Made by a program: the position numbers and the translations under genes. Of a DNA stretch of 52,902 nucleotides, positions 1 through 8,764 are shown in pieces (positions within the stretch are counted from its first letter, which is position 1; every line of letters starts with the position of its first letter). The notes beneath the pieces are model-generated. The model was not told the DNA's origin. It worked only from the letters and a program-made list of their open reading frames with translations, and ran no database searches. Source of the DNA: Burkholderia sp. lig30 (GTDB lineage Bacteria; Pseudomonadota; Gammaproteobacteria; Burkholderiales; Burkholderiaceae); contig NZ_JGVW01000075.1 of NCBI RefSeq assembly GCF_000687455.2, positions 1 to 52,902 of the forward strand, read 5' to 3'.

Positions 1-202
1 CGCGTCGGCCGACGCGATCGCGCAGGCGCTCAAGCGTGCCGCCGAGCGCAGCACGCGCCGCAAGGGGACGCCGTTTCAATCGGCGATGTCGATGTTGAAC
101 TTCTACATCAATCGCGCAGGCGCGAAGCTGCCGGACGACCGCCGCGCCACGCTCGAGCTGGCGAAGCAGAAGCTGCGCGAAGCGTTCGGGCGGCACGCAT
201 GA
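1..202 (+). CDS. DUF3175 domain protein (3' end only)
   Basis: The first 202 bases read in one open frame (codons from base 2) to a TGA at 200-202. This gives about 66 C-terminal residues; the start lies outside the window. The visible motif TRRKGTPFQSAMSMLNFYIN, followed by a basic helix ending in LREAFGRHA, is how I recognise DUF3175, a short protein family common in Burkholderia and other soil bacteria. Its function is unknown. It converges with the MipA/OmpV gene. The 87 bases between the two stops show no clear terminator. Confidence 0.75.
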   Translation, partial: ASADAIAQALKRAAERSTRRKGTPFQSAMSMLNFYINRAGAKLPDDRRATLELAKQKLREAFGRHA

Positions 203-289
203 CGCCCGCCCCGCTTGTCTGTTCAAGCCTGGCCAGTACGGTACAGCCTTAGCGCAACCAGACTTGATCGTGTGCAGTTCGATCCGCGT

Positions 290-1168
290 TCAGAACTGGT
301 AATTCAACGAGAAATCGAACACGCCGTTGGTGGTCTGCTGGGTGATCGGGCTGCGCGCCGCCTGCCCGACGAGTTGCTCGACTGCGCCGTCGACCGTCAA
401 GAACCAGTTCGGGCGGAAGAACCAGACCATCGTCACGCCCACGCCCGCCGAGCGGAGGCCCGCGCCCGGCGCATAGCTTCGCAGGCCGGAGCGGGCCGCC
501 GCGCCTTCACCGACGCCGAACCAGCCGTTCATGTAGCGCGCATCGGCGAACGTCACGCTCGGCCCCGCGAACCAGTAGAAGCGCTCGGAGCTGCCGGGCA
601 TCGGCAGGTAGGCCGCAAGGTCGCCGACCCAGCCGTTCGAGCCGCCGATGCTGCGGCGAACGTCCGCGCGCAGCACCAGCGGAAATTCCTTCGAGATCAC
701 GTAATCGGCCGACAGCTTGATCACCGGGGCCGCATTGATGTTGTCGAGCCCGTCGAGGTGGCCGCGATCGTCCGCCGTGCGGCGGCCGAGGTCGTAGCCG
801 GCGGACAGCGTCACCCGCCAGTTCGGCCCTCGCAGCACATTGACGCCGACGCCCTCGCCGGTCGACACGAAGAACAGGTCGCGATAGCGCACGTCGATGG
901 TCGGCCCGCCCAGCACCCAGTAGCGGCTCGCGCCGGGGTAGCGCGGCTGCAGCGCCATCGCCGCGCCGACGGTGACTTCCCAGTCTGCCTGTTGCGGCTC
1001 GAACATTTTTTCGAGCGGCACGCCCGCGGAATATTGCCACTCGCCGAGCGGCGACGGCGTCTGCGCGTGCGCGCCCGGCCATGCCCCGGTCGTCAGCGCC
1101 ACAAAAGCCAACGCGCCGGCGATACGCCGGCGCGCGGGAAAACGTCGCAAGAGCGGAGCGATGGCCAT
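290..1168 (-). CDS. MipA/OmpV family outer membrane protein
   Basis: A 292-residue protein of the MipA/OmpV family, outer-membrane beta-barrels first described as scaffolds for the murein hydrolase MltA. Residues 1-36 form a signal peptide: a basic start, a hydrophobic stretch around LAFVALTTGAW, then cleavage after AHA. The rest is rich in alternating strand segments (for example RVTLSAGYDLG) and ends in FDFSLNYQF, with the C-terminal aromatic residue typical of barrels targeted by the BAM complex. The open frame runs further upstream, but ATG 1168 is the start that puts the signal peptide at the N-terminus. It is a single gene convergent with the DUF3175 gene and downstream of the receptor gene. 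No regulatory site was identified. Confidence 0.85.
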   Translation of the reverse strand: MAIAPLLRRFPARRRIAGALAFVALTTGAWPGAHAQTPSPLGEWQYSAGVPLEKMFEPQQADWEVTVGAAMALQPRYPGASRYWVLGGPTIDVRYRDLFFVSTGEGVGVNVLRGPNWRVTLSAGYDLGRRTADDRGHLDGLDNINAAPVIKLSADYVISKEFPLVLRADVRRSIGGSNGWVGDLAAYLPMPGSSERFYWFAGPSVTFADARYMNGWFGVGEGAAARSGLRSYAPGAGLRSAGVGVTMVWFFRPNWFLTVDGAVEQLVGQAARSPITQQTTNGVFDFSLNYQF

Positions 1169-1322
1169 CGGCGATCCCTGTCTGTCGCATGGTGACAGAG
1201 CAAGTATCACCCGGGAACGGCCACGCCTGCACGCGCAAAGTGACAGAACATGGACGCGGCGCACGCATTCGCCGCATCGCGGCGCATCGGTTGCCCCGCC
1301 CCTTCGCGCGCGTCGCGCCGCG

Positions 1323-3116
1323 TCAGGCGACCCGGAACTGCCCGACCGTCTGGGCGAGCGCGTTCGCCTGCGTCTGCAGCGCGGTGGCGGCGGCCGTCGA
1401 CTGTTCGACGAGCGCGGCGTTCTGCTGCACCATCTCGTCGAGCTGCGTGACCGCGCGGTTCACTTCCTGGATGCCGCGGGTCTGCTCGTTCGCCGCATGC
1501 GTGATCTCGGAAATGATGGTCGTCACGTTGGTGACGTTCGAGACGATTTCGCGCATCGTCTCGCCGGCCTGGCGCACCTGGCCCGAGCCGTCGGCGACGC
1601 ACGCGACCGTCGATTCGACCAGCACCTTCACCTCGCGCGCGGCCTGCGCGCTGCGTTGCGCGAGGCTGCGGACTTCCTGCGCGACGACCGCGAAGCCGCG
1701 GCCCTGCTCGCCCGCGCGCGCCGCTTCCACCGCGGCGTTCAGCGCCAGGATGTTGGTCTGGAACGCGATGCCGTCGATCACGCCGATGATGTCGCCGATC
1801 CGCCCGGAGGCTTCCTCGATCTTGCCCATCGTCGCGACCACGTCGGACACCACCGAGCCGCCGTGCGACGCGATCTTCGACGCGGCGGCCGCGCGCTCGT
1901 CGGCCTGGCCGGCCGCGCTGGCGGACTGGCCGACCGTCGCCGTGATCTCTTCCATCGACGCGGCGGTTTCCTCGAGGCTCGCCGCCGCCGATTCGGTGCG
2001 CGACGACAGATCCTGGTTGCCGGCCGCGATCTCGTTGGCGGCGGTGCGCACGGATTCGCTGGCGTCGCGGATCTGCAGCATCACGCGGTTCAGCTTGTCG
2101 ACGAACGCGTTGAACGAGCGGGCAATGTCCGTCACCTCGTCGCGGCCGTCGGCGGGCAGGCGTTGCGTCAGGTCGCCGTTGCCGGAACCGATCGCCGCCA
2201 TTGCATTGCGCACCTGCGACAGGCGACGGAATATCGTCGTGGTGATCGCGCCGACGATGACCGACGCAATTGCGACGATCACGATAAGCGTGATGAGCGA
2301 CGCGGTGAGGAGCGAGCGCATGCCCGCCGTCGCTTCCGACTTGTCGAGTGCGACCACCGCATACCAGTCGGTGCCGGCGACCGGCTGCGCGCGCATCAGC
2401 TTCGCTTCGCCGTTGACGTGCGCCTCGACCGGCGCGGTCGCGCTCGCGAGCGCCGCCGGGGAAATGCTCAGATCAGGCATCAGATCGGTGACGGGCTTGA
2501 GGGTCAGCTTCGGATCGGAGTAGGCGACGATGTGGCCGGCGCTGTCGAGCAGCATCCCGAAGCTCGCGGGCGTCGGATGAATCGCCTTGACGTTGGCGAC
2601 CACGACGTCCATCGCCACGTCGGCCGACACGACCGCCTTGACCGCGCCGTCCCGGATCACGGGCACCGCGACCGCGACGACCATCTTGCCCGACTGGATG
2701 TCGAGGTAAGGCATCACGACCGCCTTGCCGGCCGCCGCCGCGGCCTTGTACCACGGGCGCGCGGTCGGGTCGTAGCCCGGCGGGATGCCGGTCGGGTCGG
2801 AGAATCTGGACGTCTTGTCGGCATAGCCGACATAGACGTTCATGAAGCCGCCGGCATCGGCGACCTGCTTGAGCATGGGCAGCGGATCGGCGCCGAGCAC
2901 CGGCTCCTGCAGCGACGAGATCATCCGGATCTTCGACGCGACCCAGTCGTTGATGCCGACCACGTGACCGCTGGCGACGGAGGTGAGGTTCCGATCGATC
3001 GCGTCGTCGTTATACGACTTCGCAATGAAATAGTTGATCAGGGTGGTGGCGACAAGCGCGAATACGACGATGGCAACGCAAGCCGTCAGGATGCGTGCGC
3101 GAATGGACGAGAACAT
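1323..3116 (-). CDS. Methyl-accepting chemotaxis protein with dCache sensor
   Basis: A 597-residue chemoreceptor. The first transmembrane helix (about 10-32) is followed by a periplasmic dCache-like sensor (about 35-275, with the typical [11 protein letters not shown] and [11 protein letters not shown] segments). A second helix (about 280-305), a HAMP linker and a long cytoplasmic coiled-coil signalling domain follow. The highly conserved hairpin tip is present around [21 protein letters not shown]. There is no C-terminal NWETF-like pentapeptide for the methyltransferase CheR (it ends QFRVA). The open frame extends about 70 codons upstream, but ATG 3116 places the membrane helix at the N-terminus. 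The ligand cannot be read; dCache sensors often bind amino acids. No chemotaxis operon is nearby, so it probably signals to the chromosomal Che proteins. Confidence 0.93.
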   Translation of the reverse strand: MFSSIRARILTACVAIVVFALVATTLINYFIAKSYNDDAIDRNLTSVASGHVVGINDWVASKIRMISSLQEPVLGADPLPMLKQVADAGGFMNVYVGYADKTSRFSDPTGIPPGYDPTARPWYKAAAAAGKAVVMPYLDIQSGKMVVAVAVPVIRDGAVKAVVSADVAMDVVVANVKAIHPTPASFGMLLDSAGHIVAYSDPKLTLKPVTDLMPDLSISPAALASATAPVEAHVNGEAKLMRAQPVAGTDWYAVVALDKSEATAGMRSLLTASLITLIVIVAIASVIVGAITTTIFRRLSQVRNAMAAIGSGNGDLTQRLPADGRDEVTDIARSFNAFVDKLNRVMLQIRDASESVRTAANEIAAGNQDLSSRTESAAASLEETAASMEEITATVGQSASAAGQADERAAAASKIASHGGSVVSDVVATMGKIEEASGRIGDIIGVIDGIAFQTNILALNAAVEAARAGEQGRGFAVVAQEVRSLAQRSAQAAREVKVLVESTVACVADGSGQVRQAGETMREIVSNVTNVTTIISEITHAANEQTRGIQEVNRAVTQLDEMVQQNAALVEQSTAAATALQTQANALAQTVGQFRVA

Positions 3117-3305
3117 GGGTAATGACTCAGTAGATCGTGCGCGTACGCGCGGGGAAAACCATTCAGGTAAACGGCGTCCGCGTGGATTACTTGAGGGTGG
3201 TTGCGCCAAATCAACGCCGCGCCGGGGGGCGGATGCTATCCCCAGGCCGCCTGTTGGCGGCCCGGCGAGCGCGGCCGCACCGGGGCGCCCTCGCCTGACG
3301 AGCGC

Positions 3306-3346
3306 ATGATCCATGTCAAGCGCCACCCCGCCCTTTGGTGTGCAAT
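3306..3346 (+). promoter_or_regulatory. FNR-like box plus -10, upstream of the beta-CASP hydrolase
   Basis: The box ATGATCCATGTCAA (3306-3319) differs by one base from TTGAT-N4-GTCAA. Exactly 21 nt downstream lies TGCAAT (3341-3346), a -10-like hexamer. The same spacing is seen at other boxes in this window. The predicted transcript starts near 3353, about 40 nt before the ATG at 3395. This is the weakest member of the set because the first base is off consensus. Confidence 0.55.
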
Positions 3347-3394
3347 CTGATCTGATTCGTAAGACACATTCGCCACGGGCGAACCGGAGCTGTC

Positions 3395-4795
3395 ATGAAA
3401 CTCACGTTCCTCGGTGCGACGGAAACCGTCACCGGGTCCCGCTACCTGCTGGAAGGCGGCGGTCGGCGCATTCTCGTCGATTGCGGGCTGTTCCAGGGCA
3501 CGAAAAATCTGCGGCTGCGCAACTGGAGCCCGCTGCCCGTCCCGCCCGACACGATCGACGCGGTGATCCTCACGCACGCGCACATCGACCACAGCGGCTA
3601 CCTGCCGCTGCTCGTGCGCGACGGCTTTCGCGGGCCGATCTATTGCACGCCCGGCACCGCCGACCTGTGCGAGGTGATGTTGCGCGACGCCGCGAGGCTG
3701 CAGGAGGAGGAAGCCGATTTCGCGAACCGCCACGGCTATTCGAAGCACCATCCGGCATTGCCGCTCTACACGCTGGAGGACGCCGAGCGCGCGCTGCGGC
3801 AGTTCGTGCGGCGCGATTTCGACGTACCCGTCGAGCTGGGCGAGCAACTGCACTTCCGGTTGCTCCCGGCGGGCCACATCCTCGGCGCGGCGAGCGTCGT
3901 GGTGTGCTGGCAGCACAAGGTGCTGGCGTTCTCGGGCGACGTCGGGCGCCCGAACGACCCGATCATGCGCGCGCCCGCGCCGCTCGCGCATGTCGACTAC
4001 CTCGTCGTCGAGTCGACGTATGGCGACCGTCTGCACGATGCCGGCGACCCCGAAACGGAACTGGCCGAGCTGTTCGAGAAAACCTTCGCGCGCGGCGGCG
4101 TAGTCGTGATGCCGTGCTTCGCGGTCGGGCGCACGCAGGAAGTGCTGCACTACATCGCGCGGCTGAAGGAGACGGGCCGCATGAGGCCGGTGCCGGTCTA
4201 TGTCGACAGCCCGATGGCGACGAGCGTCACCGAGCTGTATGCGCACCACGTCCGCGAGCACCGGCTCACGCATTCGCAGGCGGAAGCGATCGCCCATGCG
4301 GCGGTGATGGTGCGGACTGTCGAACAGTCGAAGGCGATCGCCGCGCATCACGGCCCGATGGTCATCCTCGCGGGCAGCGGCATGGCCACCGGCGGGCGCG
4401 TCCTTCACCATCTCGCGCAATACGCGCCGGACAGCCGCAACACGATCGCGCTCGTCGGCTATCAGGCGGCCGGCACGCGCGGCGCGGCGCTCGCCGCGCA
4501 TGCGGAAACGATCAAGCTGCACGGCGAATACGTCCGGGTGCGCGCGCATGTCGAGATGATCGCGTCGCTGTCCGCGCATGCGGACTACAGCGAGATCATC
4601 GAGTGGCTGCGCGCGGTCACGACGACGCCGATCCGCACGTTCGTCACGCATGGCGAGCCGGCCGCGGCCGACGCGATGCGCCGTCGCATCCAGGAAACCC
4701 TCGGGTGGCCGTGCGAAGTGCCGACCTATCTGCAAAGCGTGGATCTCGACGCGGTGCAGGCGTCGAGCGACGCCCCCGCCGCGCTGGCCGGCTAG
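3395..4795 (+). CDS. MBL-fold beta-CASP hydrolase (RNase/CPSF-73-like)
   Basis: A 466-residue metallo-beta-lactamase-fold protein with a beta-CASP insertion, related to CPSF-73/RNase J-like exoribonucleases and YSH1-type predicted nucleases. The metal motif HxHxDH is at residues 61-66 (THAHIDHSGYLP). Later metal ligands lie in LPAGHILGAASV and the ESTYGD segment. The beta-CASP part includes GRTQEVLHYIARL, the LSAHADYSEI motif and the final THGEP, so the active site looks complete. The substrate is inferred to be RNA; a role in RNA turnover during stress would fit the setting. An FNR-like promoter lies 76-89 nt upstream. It converges with an alcohol dehydrogenase. Between them is a hairpin without a U-tract. 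Confidence 0.9.
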   Translation: MKLTFLGATETVTGSRYLLEGGGRRILVDCGLFQGTKNLRLRNWSPLPVPPDTIDAVILTHAHIDHSGYLPLLVRDGFRGPIYCTPGTADLCEVMLRDAARLQEEEADFANRHGYSKHHPALPLYTLEDAERALRQFVRRDFDVPVELGEQLHFRLLPAGHILGAASVVVCWQHKVLAFSGDVGRPNDPIMRAPAPLAHVDYLVVESTYGDRLHDAGDPETELAELFEKTFARGGVVVMPCFAVGRTQEVLHYIARLKETGRMRPVPVYVDSPMATSVTELYAHHVREHRLTHSQAEAIAHAAVMVRTVEQSKAIAAHHGPMVILAGSGMATGGRVLHHLAQYAPDSRNTIALVGYQAAGTRGAALAAHAETIKLHGEYVRVRAHVEMIASLSAHADYSEIIEWLRAVTTTPIRTFVTHGEPAAADAMRRRIQETLGWPCEVPTYLQSVDLDAVQASSDAPAALAG

Positions 4796-4873
4796 GCCCA
4801 GCGCAAGCCCGTTATTCGCGTGAACAGGCCCTGAGCCGGCCTGGGTCGCCCGCGCCGGGCACGGCGCGCATCG

Positions 4874-4895
4874 GGCGGCGCAGCGATGCGCCGCC
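4874..4895. terminator. GC hairpin between convergent genes
   Basis: GGCGGCGCA (4874-4882) pairs perfectly with TGCGCCGCC (4887-4895) across a four-base loop. It sits in the 128-bp gap between the stops of the hydrolase and the alcohol dehydrogenase. There is no T-run, so intrinsic termination is uncertain. Confidence 0.35.
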
Positions 4896-4923
4896 TGTCG
4901 TTGCACACGCCGCGGCTGCGGCG

Positions 4924-5910
4924 TCAACGCATCGTCAGGACCGCCGCGCCGGACAGGCGTCCGGCACGCAGGTCGTCCAGCGCGCGGTTCGCGTCCGCGA
5001 GCGGATAACGCGTCGCCTCGATCTCGAGCGGGATCTCGCCGGCGATCGCCATGAACGCGTCGCCGTCGGCGCGCGTCAGGTTCGCGACCGACAGCAGCTT
5101 GCGCTCTTCCCACAGCAGCGAATACGGGAATGACGAGATGTCCGTCATATGAATGCCGCCGCACACGACGGTGCCGCCCTTCACCACCGCCGCCAGCGCG
5201 AGCGGCACGAGCGCGCCGACCGGCGCGAAGATCAGCGCCGCGTCGAGCGGCTCGGGTGCGCGGGTGTCGCTGCCGCCCGCCCAGCGCGCGCCCAGCCGCA
5301 GCGCGAGCTGCTGCGCGGCGGTGTCGCCCGGCCGCGTGAACGCATAGACCTCGCGCCCCTGATGGCGCGCGACCTGCGCGACGATGTGCGCGGCCGCGCC
5401 GAAACCGTAGATGCCGACGCGGCGCGCGTCGCCCGCGAGCGCGAGCGTGCGATAGCCGATCAGCCCGGCGCACAGCAGCGGCGCCGCATGCACGTCGTCG
5501 TAGCCCGGCGGCAGCCGCAGGCAATAGTGTGCGTCGGCGACGGTGCGCTCCGCGTAGCCGCCGTCGATGGTATAGCCGGTAAAGCCCGGCGCGTCGCACA
5601 GGTTCTCGCGGTCCGCCGCGCAAAACGCACAATGCCCGCACGTGTGGCCAAGCCACGGCACGCCGACGCGTTCGCCGACCGTGAAGCCGGTCACGCCCTG
5701 CCCGAGCGCCGCGACGGTGCCGACGATCTCGTGGCCGGGAATCACCGGCCGCTTCGGCTCGGTCAGGTCGCCGTCGACGACGTGCAGGTCGGTGCGGCAT
5801 ACGCCGCACGCATGCACGTCGATCAGGAGCTGGCCGGGGCCGGGCGACGGGTCGGGCAGATCGCGGAGGAGCAGGTGCGGCGAGACGCCGTCAAAGACCA
5901 TTGCGCGCAT
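4924..5910 (-). CDS. Zinc-dependent alcohol dehydrogenase (AdhP-like)
   Basis: A 328-residue medium-chain dehydrogenase. Catalytic zinc ligands are Cys38 (CGVCRTDLH) and His60/Glu61 (PGHEIVG). The structural zinc site has all four cysteines, at 91, 94, 97 and 105 (CGHCAFC and ENLC). The cofactor fold follows, with GIYGFGAAAHI taking the place of the usual glycine-rich loop. It would interconvert a primary alcohol and aldehyde with NAD(P), a plausible redox sink at low oxygen. ATG 5910 is chosen because the catalytic domain begins directly there. The upstream DUF3562 gene ends inside it (20-nt overlap), so the two are probably cotranscribed. It is a little shorter than typical 340-residue members, with no missing key residue. 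Confidence 0.9.
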   Translation of the reverse strand: MRAMVFDGVSPHLLLRDLPDPSPGPGQLLIDVHACGVCRTDLHVVDGDLTEPKRPVIPGHEIVGTVAALGQGVTGFTVGERVGVPWLGHTCGHCAFCAADRENLCDAPGFTGYTIDGGYAERTVADAHYCLRLPPGYDDVHAAPLLCAGLIGYRTLALAGDARRVGIYGFGAAAHIVAQVARHQGREVYAFTRPGDTAAQQLALRLGARWAGGSDTRAPEPLDAALIFAPVGALVPLALAAVVKGGTVVCGGIHMTDISSFPYSLLWEERKLLSVANLTRADGDAFMAIAGEIPLEIEATRYPLADANRALDDLRAGRLSGAAVLTMR

Positions 5911-6145
5911 GGTGTGCTGACTGGATGGGGAAATAACCGGGCGGAGCGCCGCTCGAGCCGTCGTCGTCCGACAGCATCCGCTCGCGCAAATGGCGAATCG
6001 CGAACACCCGAATGTAATCGTGAACGCGCGCGCCGGAAGACAGCGCACGCACTTCGTCCTCGAGCATGTGACGCAACTCCTCTTCCGCGATCGAACGGCT
6101 CGCGGCGGCTCGCACCAACGACTCGAACAAACTGTCCTGTGACAT
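5891..6145 (-). CDS. DUF3562-type small protein
   Basis: An 84-residue acidic, helical protein with the core EEELRHMLEDEVRALSSGAR followed by VHDYIRVFAIRHLRERML. This resembles the DUF3562 family of small Burkholderia/Ralstonia proteins of unknown function. ATG 6145 is preceded by GAGTGAGGAGTCAGTCG, which contains a good AGGAG ribosome site. Its 3' end overlaps the start of the alcohol dehydrogenase by 20 nt, suggesting translational coupling. Related small proteins are often found beside stress and PHB genes, but the role is unknown. Confidence 0.7.
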   Translation of the reverse strand: MSQDSLFESLVRAAASRSIAEEELRHMLEDEVRALSSGARVHDYIRVFAIRHLRERMLSDDDGSSGAPPGYFPIQSAHHARNGL

Positions 6146-6407
6146 CGACTGACTCCTCACTCGAAGCGACGAAAGGTTGATGTATTGGAAGCGTAGAGAC
6201 TGGAACGCGAAACGGCCACGATGCCGCCGACTGCCCTTGCGCTGCATCAATTGCCACAGCGCCGCATGCAGCGGCCGGCGCGCGCCGGACATCCCGAGCC
6301 GGACACGGATCGGCAGCCGGCGAACGAATGCGAGCGGATTCGCGCGGACGATACGAGGAAATGCCACGCCACCCCGAGGGCGCGGCGCCGGCGCGTGGCG
6401 CACGCGA

Positions 6408-6448
6408 TTGACGTGCGTCAACGGCCGGCGCAGACACGACCTTAGACT
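6408..6448 (+). promoter_or_regulatory. FNR-like box plus TAGACT -10, upstream of cytochrome c
   Basis: The box TTGACGTGCGTCAA (6408-6421) is a perfect inverted repeat of TTGAC around GTGC. TAGACT (6443-6448) follows after exactly 21 nt, placing the box centre near -41 as in class II FNR promoters. The start codon is 32 nt further on. The remaining intergenic space (6146-6407) shows only an isolated TTGAT half-site near 6178 and no gene. Confidence 0.75.
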
Positions 6449-6480
6449 GGTCGAACCCATCTCGTCAAGGGACGCGCACC

Positions 6481-6825
6481 GTGAACCATTCGCTGAAAAC
6501 TGCCCTGCTCGTCACCGTGACCGCGTTTGCCTGCATCGCGCGCAACGCCGCCGCCGAACAGGTCGCCGAGCCGACCGAACTGGTCGACCAGCAACACTGC
6601 ATGTTCTGTCATACGCCGGACACGCCCTTCCTCGCACCATCTTTTCATCAGATCGCCGAACGCTACCGCGACACGCCGAACGCGCACCTGATGCTCGAAG
6701 ACAAATTGCGCCGGGGCGGCCGCGCGCACTGGGGCGACACGCCGATGCCGAGCGCAGCCGAGCGCGGTGGGCCGCTTTCCGCAGAGGATGCGAAACGGCT
6801 GATCAACTGGGTCATGAGCCAGTAG
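6481..6825 (+). CDS. Periplasmic c-type cytochrome
   Basis: A 114-residue exported monoheme cytochrome c. A signal peptide (about residues 1-25, cleaved near AAA-EQV) precedes a single heme motif CMFCH (residues 40-44). A distal methionine ligand in DTPMP (around residue 83) and a C-terminal helix (AEDAKRLINWVMSQ) complete a class I, c551/c552-like fold. It carries electrons between periplasmic partners. It starts with GTG at 6481. The FNR-like box 60 nt upstream suggests induction at low oxygen, fitting a high-affinity terminal oxidase or other low-oxygen electron route not encoded in this window. The following gene is 44 bp downstream on the same strand. Confidence 0.88.
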   Translation: MNHSLKTALLVTVTAFACIARNAAAEQVAEPTELVDQQHCMFCHTPDTPFLAPSFHQIAERYRDTPNAHLMLEDKLRRGGRAHWGDTPMPSAAERGGPLSAEDAKRLINWVMSQ

Positions 6826-6869
6826 CGCATCGCCCCGAACCGAGCCGCCATTCACCACAGGAGTCCGCC

Positions 6870-7241
6870 GTGCGTATCACCGTCCATCTCGACACGTTCG
6901 ACAGCGCCGATCCTTCCGCCTATGCGATCCTCTGGCTCGCCCCGGCCGAGCACAAGTGGTCTTGCGAGGGGCACGCCGGCATGCACCTTCCCGCGTGGGG
7001 CATGCTCGAACCCGCCGACAACGGCGTGCGCGTGACCGCCCCTGACGTCGCGCACCCGCTGTTCGTGCTCGACGATTTCGCGTACGGATCAGGGCAGGAC
7101 CCGTACGAAGGCGCATCGGGCGAAGCGCGCTGGTATCGCCACGCACACCATACGCCGGTCACCGGCCACTGGCATGTGCAATGCGTCGACACCGAATCGA
7201 CCGAGCCGGAGCACCGGCTGTTCGCCGATGACGCGAGCTGA
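6870..7241 (+). CDS. Conserved small hypothetical protein
   Basis: A 123-residue soluble acidic protein starting MRITVHLDTFDSADPSAYAI and rich in His, Trp and Asp. I do not recognise a family. The start is GTG 6870, chosen because AGGAG (6858-6862) sits at the right distance and because the frame above it overlaps the cytochrome gene. It is probably in one transcript with the cytochrome (44-bp gap) and perhaps the LOG-family gene (51-bp gap). No signal peptide or membrane helix is visible, so it is likely cytoplasmic. It contains paired histidines (RHAHHTP) that could bind metal, but this is only a composition remark. Confidence 0.65.
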   Translation: MRITVHLDTFDSADPSAYAILWLAPAEHKWSCEGHAGMHLPAWGMLEPADNGVRVTAPDVAHPLFVLDDFAYGSGQDPYEGASGEARWYRHAHHTPVTGHWHVQCVDTESTEPEHRLFADDAS

Positions 7242-7292
7242 ACGCTCGCCCCCGGCGCGCGCCGCGCGCGTTCCCGCCCCGACACACATGAC

Positions 7293-8291
7293 ATGAAGGC
7301 ACGCCCGTCGCGCGGCGCGGCAAAGTCGCCGCGCCCCGCCTCCACCCGCATCGCGCTCGCGCCCCGCAAGCCGTTGCGCCGCAAGCGCCCGGCGCTTTCC
7401 GCCACGCCGCCGGGCGCGACGAAGGCCGCGCTGTCGCCGCGCGTGCGCCGGCTGATCGCGAGTCCGGCCTATCTGCCCGCTGACGAGGATGCAGGTTTTC
7501 TCCAGCAGCCCGACATGTGCGGCGTGCGGCTGCAGCTCGACTACTGGAAAACCGAGTCGCGCCTGCAGCGGCTCGGCATCACCGATACCGTGGTGGTGTA
7601 CGGCAGCACGCGGATCGTGTCGTCGTCGGTCGCGCGACGCCGGCTCGCCGACGCGCAGCGCGCGCTCGCCGCGCGCCCGAACGCCCCCGAATGCCTGCGT
7701 GCGGTGCACACGGCGACGCGCCTGCTCGAGCGCAGCGGCTATTACGAAGTCGCGCGCGAACTCGGCAATCGGGTCGGCCGCACGCATGACTCGGCCCCGC
7801 CGACGCTGCACATCATCACGGGGGGCGGGCCGGGCATCATGGAGGCCGCCAACCGCGGCGCGCACGAAGCCGGCGCGCCGAGCATCGGCCTGAACATCTC
7901 GCTGCCGCACGAGCAGTTTCCGAACCCGTACGTGACGCCCGAGCTGTGCTTCCGGTTCCACTACTTCGCGATCCGGAAGCTGCATCTGCTGGAGCGGGCG
8001 CGCGCGGCGGTGTTCTTCCCCGGCGGCTACGGCACCTGCGACGAGCTGTTCGAAGTGTTGACGCTGCTGCAGACGGGCAAGATCGCGCCGCTGCCGGTGG
8101 TGCTGGTCGGCGAGTCGTTCTGGCGCGCCGCGATCCACTTTGACTTCCTGGTCGACGAGGGGATGATCTCGCCCGAGGATCTCGCGCTGTTCACGTTCTG
8201 CGAAACCGCCGATGAAATCTGGTCGGTCATCGGTGCGCACGACGCGACGCGCGCGGCGCGGGCGGCGCGGGCGGCGCGGGCGGCACGGTGA
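7293..8291 (+). CDS. LOG family protein (lysine decarboxylase-like fold)
   Basis: A 332-residue member of the LOG/TIGR00730 superfamily. These proteins act as nucleoside-5'-monophosphate phosphoribohydrolases (cytokinin activation in plants) or are of unknown role in bacteria. The hallmark motif PGGYGTCDELFE is present, as is the phosphate-binding region TGGGPGIMEAANRGAHEAG. The first 70 residues are a basic, proline-rich extension that is probably disordered. The C-terminus is a simple Ala-Ala-Arg repeat encoded by a 9-bp tandem repeat. It appears cytoplasmic. The true start could lie further in, since the extension is low-complexity; ATG 7293 is the first in frame. Confidence 0.85.
   Translation: MKARPSRGAAKSPRPASTRIALAPRKPLRRKRPALSATPPGATKAALSPRVRRLIASPAYLPADEDAGFLQQPDMCGVRLQLDYWKTESRLQRLGITDTVVVYGSTRIVSSSVARRRLADAQRALAARPNAPECLRAVHTATRLLERSGYYEVARELGNRVGRTHDSAPPTLHIITGGGPGIMEAANRGAHEAGAPSIGLNISLPHEQFPNPYVTPELCFRFHYFAIRKLHLLERARAAVFFPGGYGTCDELFEVLTLLQTGKIAPLPVVLVGESFWRAAIHFDFLVDEGMISPEDLALFTFCETADEIWSVIGAHDATRAARAARAARAAR
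8254..8289 (+). repeat. 9-bp tandem repeat at the 3' end of the LOG gene
   Basis: Three perfect copies of CGGCGCGGG and one degenerate copy run into the stop codon. They encode an Ala-Ala-Arg tail. The unit is a multiple of three, so length changes would not shift the frame. Confidence 0.85.
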
Positions 8292-8525
8292 TACGCCGGG
8301 AATCGGCAGATGCGCCGCGCGCCTGTCGGGAATTTCCGACAGACAGGCGGCATTCGTTGACGCGATGTTCAGCGCGACCTGCTTGGCGGCGCGCAGCCGG
8401 CACACGATACTGAAGACATGGACACACGTTTCGCGCCGGGCCTTCGCCGCCCCGGCGACGCGAAGGAAACCCGGCCATCGGCGCGTCAGCCGACACGGCC
8501 TGCCCTGTTCAATGGAGGTGCCACG

Positions 8526-8756
8526 ATGAAACGATCCGCTCCCCCCCGCATGCCGCCGCGCGCCATCGCGATCTCCCGCGCCGCTCCCGTCGCATGGCCG
8601 CCGCGCGCAGCCACGGCGACAGCCGCAGCGCTCGCCGGCGCGCTGTGGGCCGCACGACCCTCGGCGGTGGCCGGCGCGGCACTGGCGAGCCTCGCCGCCG
8701 CCGCCGGCACCGCATGGCTGCTGGCTGGATGGCTGCACCGCCGCGCCGGCCGCTGA
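8526..8756 (+). CDS. Small membrane protein, unknown
   Basis: A 76-residue basic protein with two likely membrane helices (about residues 27-43 and 46-66), ending HRRAGR. ATG 8526 is preceded by TGGAGG at a good distance. I do not recognise a family. It ends 8 bp before the chosen SulP start, so it may be cotranslated with that transporter. Codon and base use match the surrounding core genes. The 234 bp before it hold no gene I can support and no clear FNR box. Confidence 0.55.
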   Translation: MKRSAPPRMPPRAIAISRAAPVAWPPRAATATAAALAGALWAARPSAVAGAALASLAAAAGTAWLLAGWLHRRAGR

Positions 8757-8764
8757 TCGCCGAT

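Noticed and set aside
972..3122. A long plus-strand frame antisense to the chemoreceptor
   Set aside because: It is composed of Arg/Asp/His-rich low-complexity sequence, while the minus strand encodes a complete receptor with the conserved signalling tip.
8356..8370. A TTGAC sequence upstream of the small membrane protein, considered as another FNR box
   Set aside because: The second half reads TGTTC instead of GTCAA, and no -10-like hexamer follows at 21-22 nt.
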